Part shown: positions 24,175 through 31,240 of the stretch, in pieces | Numbering within the stretch: position 1 is the stretch's first letter | How the letters are laid out: every line of letters starts with the position of its first letter | Source of the DNA: Acidobacteriota bacterium | GTDB taxonomy: Bacteria > Acidobacteriota > Thermoanaerobaculia > UBA5066 > Gp7-AA6 | Direction of reading: 5' to 3' | Length of the DNA stretch: 55,480 nucleotides | NCBI GenBank assembly: GCA_020199905.1 | Contig: JAIVJS010000078.1 | Location: forward strand, 1 to 55,480 | Made by a program: the position numbers and the translations under genes | The notes under the pieces: model-generated | What the model was told of the DNA's origin: nothing | The model's input: only the letters and a program-made list of their open reading frames with translations | Database searches by the model: none

Positions 24175-25182
24175 ATCTCCACTCTGATCGTCGGGCAGCG
24201 GCAGGTGACGCGCCTTCTTCCGATGAATCGGTGCATCTCCCTCATGGAGGGCGTGCTCGCGTCCCTCTCCCGCGGCGAGACGCTCCTTCCTCTGCGCTCG
24301 ATCCTGTGGCTCCCCGGAAGGACGGGCGGGCTCGGCCTCATGCCGGCGTTTCTCGGGCAGGAGAAGGCGCTCGGCGTCAAGGTCGTCACGTTTTTCCCGG
24401 CCAACGAAGGCACCGCCCGGGACTCGCACCAGGGCGCCGTGCTTCTCTTCGACGCCGAGACGGGCAGCCTGTCCGCCATCCTCGACGCGACCTCGATCAC
24501 CGCGATAAGAACCGCGGCGGTTTCGGGCGCGGCGACGCGGGCGCTGGCGCGCGAGGACGCGGTGGAGCTCGCGCTCGTCGGGTCGGGAGTCCAGGCGAGA
24601 ACGCACCTCGAGGCCATGCTCGCGGTGCGCCCGATCCGGCGCGTCCGCGTGGCGAGCCGGGACCCCGGGCGCGCCGCTCTCTTCGCGCGCCGGGAGTCCG
24701 CGCGGTGGAACATCCCGGTCGAGTCCTCCCCTTCCATCCGCGAGGCGGTGCTGGGCGCCGGGATCGTCTGCGTCGCGACCTCTTCGCGGGAGCCGGTGAT
24801 CCACGGAGAGTGGCTGGCGCCCGGCTCGCACGTCAACGCCGTCGGGTCGAGCGTCGCTTCGGCGCGGGAGCTCGACACCGAGTCGGTCCGGCGTTCGAGG
24901 TTGTACGTCGACCGGCGCGAATCCGCGTTGAACGAAGCGGGAGACTTCGTGATTGCCAGGAATGAAGGGGCGATCGGCGAGGAGCACATCGTCGGAGAGA
25001 TCGGGGACGTTCTCACCGGGAACGCGCCGGGCCGGGGATCCGCCAACGAGATCACGCTCTTCAAATCCGTGGGCCTCGCCGTCGAAGACGTTGCCTGCGC
25101 GCGGTTCCTCGCGGACCGCGCCCGGGGCGAGCCGGACGTCGTGGAGCTCGACCTCGGGGGCACGCGCGATGCGGGCGATTGA
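24175..25182 (+). CDS. Ornithine cyclodeaminase/mu-crystallin family protein, apparent ATC start
   Basis: NAD(P)-dependent enzyme of the ornithine cyclodeaminase, alanine dehydrogenase and ketimine reductase group. About 335 residues: VTRLLPMNRCISLMEG at the N-terminus, GLMPAF and KVVTFFP in the substrate domain, LDATSITAIRTAAVSGAAT, the Rossmann motif LVGSGVQARTHLEA, and ANEITLFKSVG near the end. The family normally begins just before LIVGQRQV, but no ATG, GTG or TTG exists there. A GGGAGG at 24163-24168 lies six bases before an ATC at 24175, which I take as the start; alternatives are GTG 24205 or ATG 24223, which would lose the first strand. It overlaps the next gene by 14 bases. Confidence 0.85.
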   Translation: MSTLIVGQRQVTRLLPMNRCISLMEGVLASLSRGETLLPLRSILWLPGRTGGLGLMPAFLGQEKALGVKVVTFFPANEGTARDSHQGAVLLFDAETGSLSAILDATSITAIRTAAVSGAATRALAREDAVELALVGSGVQARTHLEAMLAVRPIRRVRVASRDPGRAALFARRESARWNIPVESSPSIREAVLGAGIVCVATSSREPVIHGEWLAPGSHVNAVGSSVASARELDTESVRRSRLYVDRRESALNEAGDFVIARNEGAIGEEHIVGEIGDVLTGNAPGRGSANEITLFKSVGLAVEDVACARFLADRARGEPDVVELDLGGTRDAGD

Positions 25183-26128
25183 GCCTATCGCGGTCGAGGA
25201 CATCCGTTCGGCTCAAAAGCGCATCGCCGACGCGATCCTCCGGACGCCGCTCGTCCGGCTCGCCGCCGACGTCCCCGGCGGCGAGGTCTGGCTGAAGCTC
25301 GAAAACCTTCAGCCGATCGGGTCGTTCAAGCTGAGGGGCGCCGCCAACGCGATGCGGCTCGCCGCACCGGAGTCCCTGCGCCGCGGCGTGGTCACCGCGA
25401 GCGCCGGCAACATGGCGCAGGGCGTGGCCTGGAACGCGCGGCGGATGGGGATTCCCTGCACGGTGATCGTTCCCGAGCACGCGCCCGGGACCAAGCTCGC
25501 CGCCATCGAGAGGCTCGGCGGAAAGATCGTGAAGCTCCCCTTCGATCGGTGGTGGCAGACCGTCATCGACCACGGCCATCCCGACGTCCCCGGCTACTTC
25601 GTGCATCCCGTGAGCGACCCCGCCGTCATCGCGGGCAACGGGACGATCGGGCTCGAAATCCTCGAGGACCTGCCGGACGCGGCGTCGATCCTCGTGCCGT
25701 ACGGCGGAGGCGGCCTCTCATGCGGGGTCGCGTGCGCCGTGCGCGGCTCGGGCTCCGCCGCGAAGGTCTGGGCGTGCGAGGTCGAGACGGCGGCGCCGTT
25801 CTCGCGGTCTCTCGTGGCGGGAAAGCCCGTCGAGACGGACTATCACCCGAGCTTCGTCGACGGGATCGGCGCGCGGACCCTGCTCGAGGAGATGTGGCCG
25901 CTCGCGCGCGCGGTCCTCGCCGGCTCCCTCACCGCGTCGATCGAGCAGGTCGCGGCGGCCGTCCGCATGCTGGTCGATCGGGCCCGCGTCGTCGCCGAGG
26001 GTGCGGGCGCAACCCCGCTCGCCGCAGCCCTGGCCGGAAAGGCGGGACCGGGAAAGACCGTCTGCGTCATCTCCGGCGGCAACATCGATTCGAAGAAGCT
26101 GGTGGAGATCCTGATGGGCGCGGAGTAG
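25169..26128 (+). CDS. Threonine/serine dehydratase family, PLP-dependent
   Basis: 319-residue fold-type II PLP enzyme that deaminates threonine or serine, or racemises serine. Visible: N-terminal helix VEDIRSAQKRIADAILRTPL, PLP lysine in IGSFKLRGAANAM, TASAGNMAQGVAWNA (where biosynthetic enzymes have SxGNHAQG), and the phosphate loop VPYGGGGLSCG. There is no C-terminal ACT regulatory domain, so it is not the isoleucine-feedback IlvA form; a catabolic dehydratase or a related lyase (TdcB, SR or ectoine-type) fits. ATG 25169 overlaps the cyclodeaminase-like gene by 14 bases, so the pair probably works in one amino-acid catabolic route. Confidence 0.9.
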   Translation: MRAIEPIAVEDIRSAQKRIADAILRTPLVRLAADVPGGEVWLKLENLQPIGSFKLRGAANAMRLAAPESLRRGVVTASAGNMAQGVAWNARRMGIPCTVIVPEHAPGTKLAAIERLGGKIVKLPFDRWWQTVIDHGHPDVPGYFVHPVSDPAVIAGNGTIGLEILEDLPDAASILVPYGGGGLSCGVACAVRGSGSAAKVWACEVETAAPFSRSLVAGKPVETDYHPSFVDGIGARTLLEEMWPLARAVLAGSLTASIEQVAAAVRMLVDRARVVAEGAGATPLAAALAGKAGPGKTVCVISGGNIDSKKLVEILMGAE

Positions 26129-26141
26129 AGCCGTCAGCTTT

Positions 26142-26228
26142 CAATCATCAGTCATCAGTTACCAAAAGACTCGACTCTCAACGTTCCACTCTGGAACGCT
26201 CAACGCTGAACGCTCAACCCTCAACCCT
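26142..26228. repeat. Heptamer arrays (TCATCAG and ACGCTSA families) between convergent genes
   Basis: TCA-type units (ATCATCA, GTCATCA, GTTACC) at 26142-26163 and GAACGCT/CAACGCT/GAACGCT/CAACCCT/CAACCC at 26195-26228. They fill the gap between the dehydratase stop and the glycosylase stop; the second array runs into the last codons of the glycosylase. Confidence 0.7.
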
Positions 26229-27120
26229 TCTTCCTCTCCTCCAGCTCCTCCAGCGTCTTCGGCCAGTCGCCTCGCAACAATTGCGAGAGCGCGCGATCGG
26301 CGAGCAGCTTGCCGCCGGTCTGGCACGTCGCGCAGTAGTTGGACTCGTTCTCCGCATAGACGATGCGCTGCACGGGGGATCCGCAGTCCGGGCACGGCTT
26401 CCCGTAGCGGCCGTGCACCGCCATCCCTTCGCGGAATGCCGTCACCTTTTCCGGAAACGCACGCGCGGCGTCCGCGACGAACCGCTCGGTCCACGAGGTA
26501 AGCACGGCGACCGCCGCCGCGTGGAGCCTCGCCGTCTCCTCCGGCGTGAGCCGCGACGTGAGCTTGACGGGCGACAGCCGCGCCCGATGCAGGATCTCGT
26601 CGGAGTAGGCGTTGCCGATGCCGGAAAAGAGGCGCGGGTCCGTCAGCGCGCGCTTCAGCGTGTGATTTTCCCGGCGCAGCGCCTCCGTGAACGCCGCCTC
26701 TCCCGCCTCGAGCGGCTCGACGCCGCCGCGCGAGAACGCCGCGAGCGCGCCTTCCCCGGCGACCAGGTGCAGGGACGCCCTCTTCCTGCTGCTCGCCTCG
26801 GTGAGCAGGAGCGTTCCCTGCTCGAAGTCGAAGGCAGCCAGCGACGTCTTTGCCCGCAGGCTCACCCCCCTTCCCCTCCAGTGAAGACGCCCCGCCACCA
26901 TCAGGTGCAGGACGAGGAAGAGGTTGCCCTCGAGCGCGAAGACGATGCGCTTTCCGAGGCGCCGCAACCCGGTCACCCGGCGGCCGTCGGCGTGGGACAG
27001 GGCCGGCGCCACCGTGCGCAGGAGAAACGGGCTCCCGAGCCGGACCGAGACGAGAGTCTGGCCGACGATCCGTGGCTCGAGGGCGCGAATGTAGGCGACG
27101 ACGTCTGGGAGTTCGGGCAT
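26221..27120 (-). CDS. Formamidopyrimidine-DNA glycosylase/endonuclease VIII family
   Basis: Base-excision repair glycosylase that removes oxidised bases. The 299-residue product starts MPELPDVVAYIRALEP: after Met removal the catalytic Pro and Glu are in place. LVLHLMVAGRLHW, the H2TH region LFSGIGNAYSDEILH and the zinc finger (CPDCGSPVQRI...CATCQTGG) are all present. The family Fpg versus Nei cannot be settled by eye; the zinc-finger Arg is in the SPVQRIVYAENESNYCATC region. An ATG at 27120 gives the exact N-terminus the mechanism requires. It is convergent with the dehydratase gene and divergent from the FAD-polyferredoxin gene. Confidence 0.92.
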   Translation of the reverse strand: MPELPDVVAYIRALEPRIVGQTLVSVRLGSPFLLRTVAPALSHADGRRVTGLRRLGKRIVFALEGNLFLVLHLMVAGRLHWRGRGVSLRAKTSLAAFDFEQGTLLLTEASSRKRASLHLVAGEGALAAFSRGGVEPLEAGEAAFTEALRRENHTLKRALTDPRLFSGIGNAYSDEILHRARLSPVKLTSRLTPEETARLHAAAVAVLTSWTERFVADAARAFPEKVTAFREGMAVHGRYGKPCPDCGSPVQRIVYAENESNYCATCQTGGKLLADRALSQLLRGDWPKTLEELEERKKG

Positions 27121-27204
27121 GAACGAGTTGTCGGTTCTCAGTCTTCAGTATTCCGTTCCCGGGTTCGATCCTAAACGCAACGTCCCGCCTGCTGCCCGCC
27201 CTCC

Positions 27205-27255
27205 CGCTTCGCCCTTCGCCGTCCGCCTTCCGCCTTCCGCCTGCCGCCTTCCGCC
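27205..27255. repeat. Heptamer tandem array (CGCCTTC family)
   Basis: CGCTTCG, CCCTTCG, CCGTCCG, CCTTCCG, CCTTCCG, CCTGCCG, CCTTCCG in continuous 7-base phase, in the 223-base divergent gap upstream of the FAD-polyferredoxin gene. A good ribosome site (GAGGAGG) precedes the ATG at 27344. Confidence 0.75.
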
Positions 27256-27343
27256 GCCGCCGCGGCTACAATCCCGAAACCGAAAGGCTCCGGCGGAATC
27301 CAACGGTCGTCACCGCCCGTATCATCGCCATCGAGGAGGCGCC

Positions 27344-29794
27344 ATGGGTCCGATCGCGCGGTACACGCACTGGCTGCACACGCGGTGGCCTGCGGGAACG
27401 GTCGAAAGGCTGCCGGACGTCCGGGACGATGGGACGACCGCCGTCCCCGGCGTCCGCGTGGTGGGAGACCTGACCGGCGTTCCGCTCCTGAAGTTCTCCT
27501 CCGACACGGGCGCGCGCGCCGTGCAGGCGATCGCCGCGGAGCCGGAGTTCGCGGCCGGCCGGACGGCAGATCCGGAAGTGCTCGACGTCGCGATCGTCGG
27601 CGGCGGCGTCTCGGGTATCGCGGCCGCTTTGGAAGCGAAGAAGATGGGGCTCTCCTTTCTCGTCTTCGAGGCGACCGAGATCTTCTCGACGGTCGCGAAT
27701 TTTCCGAAGGGAAAGCCGATCTACACGTACCCGACGGACATGACGCCCGCGGGCGAGCTCCAGTTCAGGAGCGAGGTGCATCCCAAGGAAGAGCTCCTCG
27801 CGTCGATGGAAGCGAAGCGCCGCGAGGCCGGCATCGAAGTCCTCGTCGCGCGCATCGAACGCATCGAGCGCAAGGGCGCGCTGCTGATGCTCCATCACGG
27901 CGACAAGGCGAAGACCGTCACGAAGGCGCGGCGCGCCATCGTCGCGATCGGCCGCAGCGGCAACCACCGCCGGCTCGGCGTCCCGGGCGAGAACCTCGGC
28001 AAGGTCTTCAACCGGCTCTACGACCCGAAGGAGTTCGCGGGGAAGAAGGCGCTCGTCGTCGGCGGCGGAGACTCGGCGCTCGAGACGGCGATCGCCCTCG
28101 CCAACGCCGGCGCGCACGTCACGCTCTCCTACCGTAAAAAGGAGTTCGCGCGCCCGAAGCCCGAGAACGTGGCGAAGATTCAGTCGCTCGAGAAAGACCC
28201 GTCCGCGCCGATGGACATCGAGCATCCGAGCTCCGAGCGCGTCACGACGGCGACGGGCGCCTTCACACGCGTCAAGGGGGACGAGCACACGCCGGGCTCC
28301 ATCCGCCTCGCGATGGCGACGACGGTCGTCCGGGTCGAGGACGCGAAGGTCGTCCTGAAAGACGAGGCCGGCAAGGAAGAAACCCTCGACAACGACGTCG
28401 TCTTCACGATGCTCGGCCGTGAGGCGCCGCTCGACTTTTTCCGGCGATCAGGCATCCCGATCCGGGGCGAGTGGCGCGCCGGCATCGTCTCGGGGTTCGC
28501 CGCCTTCCTCCTGGCGTGCCTCTTCCTGTACAACTGGAAGGCGGGCGGCACGGTCAACCAGTACTTCCAGAAGCACGGCCTCTTCCCTTACAACGTCCCG
28601 GGCCTCTTCGAGAGAGCGGGGGGATCTCTCGCGACCGCCGCCAAGAGGCCCGACACCTTTCTCGGAACCCTGACCCTTTCCCTGACCGAGCCCGGCTTCT
28701 ATTACTCGTTCGCGTACTGCCTCTGCGTGCTCCTCTTCGGTCTCGCCCGCATCCGCCGCCGCAAGACGCCGTACGTGACGCGGCAAACCATTACGCTCAC
28801 GCTGGTCCAGTGGATCCCGCTCTTTGTCCTTCCCTATCTGCTGCTGCCCTGGCTCGGACACAACGGGGTGTTCGATCACGGTTTCGGCAGGACGTTCGCC
28901 GACCATCTGTTCCCCGCCGCGAACTACGGGCAGGGACGGGAGTACTGGCGCGCGTTCGGTTTCATCCTCGCGTGGCCGCTGTTCATCTGGAACGTTTTCT
29001 CGTCCAAGCCGATGTCGTGGTGGCTCGTCATCGCGTTCCTTCAGACGTTCGTGATCATTCCGCTGATCGTCCGCCGATGGGGTAAGGGCGCCTACTGCGG
29101 CTGGATCTGCTCCTGCGGCGCGCTCGCCGAGACGCTCGGTGACACACAGAGACAGAAGATGCCCCACGGCCCGTTCTGGAATCGGATGAACATGGTCGGG
29201 CAGGCGATCCTCGTCGTCGCGTTCGTGCTGTTCTTCGCGCGGGCGGTGTCGTGGACGGCTCCGAACACCCGAGTCGGCGGCGCGGCCGAAAAGCTCTTCT
29301 CGGGGCTTCTCTCGAACTGGTCGGTCCTCGGCATCCAGTTGAACTACTACCACGTGGTCGACATCTTCCTCGCGGGGATCGTCGGCGTCGGGTTCTACTT
29401 CTGGTTCTCCGGCCGGGTGTGGTGCCGCTTCGCGTGCCCGCTCGCCGCACTGATGCACCTCTATGCGCGCTTCACGCAGTTCCGCATCTTCCCCGAGAAA
29501 TCGAAGTGCATCTCGTGCAACGTCTGCACCTCGGTCTGCCACCAGGGCATCGACGTCATGAACTTTGCGAACAAAGGCCTCCCGATGGAAGATCCGCAGT
29601 GCGTGCGCTGCTCCGCGTGCGTGCAGTCCTGCCCGACCGGCGTGCTCTCCTTCGGGCGGTTCGACCTGAAGTCGGGGCTGCCGGTGCTCGACCGCCTCCC
29701 GGCCTCTCCGGTGAAGATGAAGGAGTCGGGCCGCGGCGGCGGGACCCCGATCGGCGGGTATCCTGGTCAGCCGGGCAGGACGGCCAGCGTCTGA
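27344..29794 (+). CDS. Membrane fusion: FAD/NAD(P)H oxidoreductase with NapH/NosR-like polyferredoxin
   Basis: 816-residue protein. Residues 80-365 are a thioredoxin-reductase-like flavoprotein with two dinucleotide folds (GGGVSG 86-91; GGGDSA 240-245) and no CxxC redox pair. From 379 on there are about six membrane spans with motifs of NapH/NosR/CcoG-type proteins: CGWICSCGALAE (C585, C589, C591), RVWCRFACPL (C694, C698), then two 4Fe-4S sets, C722/C725/C728/C732 and C753/C756/C759/C763 plus CP ends. It could pass electrons from NAD(P)H through flavin and clusters into or across the membrane. The start ATG 27344 has GAGGAGG upstream. Monocistronic. The electron acceptor is unknown. Confidence 0.9.
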   Translation: MGPIARYTHWLHTRWPAGTVERLPDVRDDGTTAVPGVRVVGDLTGVPLLKFSSDTGARAVQAIAAEPEFAAGRTADPEVLDVAIVGGGVSGIAAALEAKKMGLSFLVFEATEIFSTVANFPKGKPIYTYPTDMTPAGELQFRSEVHPKEELLASMEAKRREAGIEVLVARIERIERKGALLMLHHGDKAKTVTKARRAIVAIGRSGNHRRLGVPGENLGKVFNRLYDPKEFAGKKALVVGGGDSALETAIALANAGAHVTLSYRKKEFARPKPENVAKIQSLEKDPSAPMDIEHPSSERVTTATGAFTRVKGDEHTPGSIRLAMATTVVRVEDAKVVLKDEAGKEETLDNDVVFTMLGREAPLDFFRRSGIPIRGEWRAGIVSGFAAFLLACLFLYNWKAGGTVNQYFQKHGLFPYNVPGLFERAGGSLATAAKRPDTFLGTLTLSLTEPGFYYSFAYCLCVLLFGLARIRRRKTPYVTRQTITLTLVQWIPLFVLPYLLLPWLGHNGVFDHGFGRTFADHLFPAANYGQGREYWRAFGFILAWPLFIWNVFSSKPMSWWLVIAFLQTFVIIPLIVRRWGKGAYCGWICSCGALAETLGDTQRQKMPHGPFWNRMNMVGQAILVVAFVLFFARAVSWTAPNTRVGGAAEKLFSGLLSNWSVLGIQLNYYHVVDIFLAGIVGVGFYFWFSGRVWCRFACPLAALMHLYARFTQFRIFPEKSKCISCNVCTSVCHQGIDVMNFANKGLPMEDPQCVRCSACVQSCPTGVLSFGRFDLKSGLPVLDRLPASPVKMKESGRGGGTPIGGYPGQPGRTASV

Positions 29795-29811
29795 ACCCGT
29801 CCCGGCCCCGC

Positions 29812-30123
29812 GGAGCTCGCTCGAGTCTTCGCGGGAGCCGTTCTCCTCTTCCTGCTCTTTTCGTCGCCGCGGCACGGCCCGATCTTCTTCACGCCAGGGG
29901 GCGCCGATCGCGATCGCCTCTTTCCTGCTGGAAATCGCCATCGCGTTTCCTCTCGCACGGCGCTTCGACCTGCCGCGCGATGATCTGGGCGGGAGCGCTC
30001 CTCCACTTCGTCATCCAGGGCGCGATGAAACTGGCGGTCTTTCCGCCCGGCCACCAGGCCGCGGCGGGTGCCGGGTGAATCGCCGCCCTGGCGGTCGTCC
30101 CCTGGACCATCTTTCCGCCCGGA
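29812..30123 (+). pseudogene. Decayed small membrane-protein gene
   Basis: Translation of three frames in succession gives one plausible membrane protein: LARVFAGAVLLFLLFSS, then IASFLLEIAIAFPLARRFDL, then MIWAGALLHFVIQGAMKLAV with FPPGHQ, a TGA at 30076, and in-frame IAALAVVPWTIFPPG after it. At least two frameshifts and one stop break it. I do not recognise the family. It lies right after the FAD-polyferredoxin gene on the same strand, so the original partner of that gene may have been lost. The following 100 bases hold an ACGCTCA-type stub near 30172. Confidence 0.4.
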
Positions 30124-30222
30124 AAGAGCTCGGCGCGGCGAAACCGCGACGCCCCGGCCTCCTCCCGTCTGACGCTCAACGCCGAACGGTTTTCCGTGAT
30201 CTGCTTTCGCCCGGAGGACGTC

Positions 30223-30654
30223 ATGACAGACACCAACAGGGACCTCGCCCTCCGCTGGTTTCGGGAGGTCTGGAACGAGCGGCGAAACGAGACCATCGAC
30301 GAGCTCTTCGCGGCGCACAGCGTAGGGCACATGGAAGGCGGCGACGGCACGATCGCCGACTTCAAGTCCGCGCGAGCGGGGCTCCTCGAAGCCTTCCCGG
30401 ACTTCTCCGTCGAGGTCGAGGACACCGTCGCGGAGAGAGACCACGTCGTCGTCCGCTGGGTCGCGACGGGAACCCACCCGGGCCGCGGGCTCGGGATCGA
30501 GGCGACCGGCCGGCCGGTCACCTTCCGGGGCATGACGTGGCTGAAGTTTCAGGACGGAAAGGCGGTCGAGGGCTGGGACTCCTGGAACCTGGGCGGGCTC
30601 CTCACGACCCTCCGGTCGGAGCAGTCCTCTTCAGCGTCTTCGACATCCGGATGA
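30223..30654 (+). CDS. SnoaL-like/NTF2-fold protein
   Basis: 143-residue single-domain cytoplasmic protein of the SnoaL-like polyketide cyclase/ester cyclase family. Characteristic stretches: LALRWFREVWNERRNETIDE at the start, DFSVEVEDTVAERDHVVVRW with the beta-hairpin, and RGMTWLKFQDGKAVEGWDSW. The proteins are often of unknown function; some are isomerases or cyclases. ATG 30223 has GGAGG 8 bases upstream. Its 3' end overlaps the convergent GNAT gene by 53 bases. Confidence 0.85.
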   Translation: MTDTNRDLALRWFREVWNERRNETIDELFAAHSVGHMEGGDGTIADFKSARAGLLEAFPDFSVEVEDTVAERDHVVVRWVATGTHPGRGLGIEATGRPVTFRGMTWLKFQDGKAVEGWDSWNLGGLLTTLRSEQSSSASSTSG

Positions 30655-31240
30655 GCGGGAAGGAAACCCCGTCCGGCAGCTCGATCTCCACGGACTCCTC
30701 GCGGGAGTAACCGCAGCGTTCGTAGAGCGGAACGCCCGAGAGCGTCGCCATGAGTTCCAGGCTCTCGAAGCCTTCGGCGCGGGCCGCCGCCTCGCAGAAT
30801 TCCAGAAGGAGGCGTCCGTAGCCCCGCCTCGCCCGGTCGGGGTGCACGAAGAAGGCGCGGATGCGCGCCGGGTCCGCCGCGGGGTCGAGCCAGTCGTCCG
30901 ACCGGCCCGCGAATTGATCGCCCCCGTAGAGAGTCCTCCGGCGGCTCCATCCTCCACAGGCGACCGCTCGCCCCTCCTCCTCGACCACGAAGTACGTCCC
31001 GTCCTCGATCAGGCGCGTGTCGACGCCGAAGATGTGGGTCAACGCGCTCGCCAGTTGCCGCGGGGAATATTCGACGGCTCCCAGGCCGAGGACGGAGGCC
31101 CGGAGGAGGTCCGTCAGGGCGGCCACTTCCTCTGGACCGGCTTTCCGGACGAGGGCGCCGGCGGTGCCGGGAACCACGGGGCCCTCCGTCTTCGGGGCTC
31201 GAGGACGCGCCCCCTCCGGGGCGACGGGGCCCGCCGTCAT
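30602..31240 (-). CDS. GNAT-family N-acetyltransferase
   Basis: 212-residue acetyltransferase. The GNAT core lies in residues about 50-190: ALTDLLRASVLGL at the start, YFVVEEEGRAVACGGW, and the acetyl-CoA loop VHPDRARRGYGRLLLEF (Q/RxxGxG/A type), then VPLYERCGYSREE. The first 40 residues (TAGPVAPEGARPRAPKTEGP) are low-complexity. The ATG at 31240 overlaps the kinase stop (ATGA), so it is co-translated with the kinase. The substrate is unknown. Its tail overlaps the convergent SnoaL-like gene. Confidence 0.88.
   Translation of the reverse strand: MTAGPVAPEGARPRAPKTEGPVVPGTAGALVRKAGPEEVAALTDLLRASVLGLGAVEYSPRQLASALTHIFGVDTRLIEDGTYFVVEEEGRAVACGGWSRRRTLYGGDQFAGRSDDWLDPAADPARIRAFFVHPDRARRGYGRLLLEFCEAAARAEGFESLELMATLSGVPLYERCGYSREESVEIELPDGVSFPLIRMSKTLKRTAPTGGS

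Noticed and set aside
27155..27175. Sequence GGGTTCGATCC resembling a tRNA T-arm
   Set aside because: No acceptor, D or anticodon stems can be paired around it; it lies next to low-complexity repeats.
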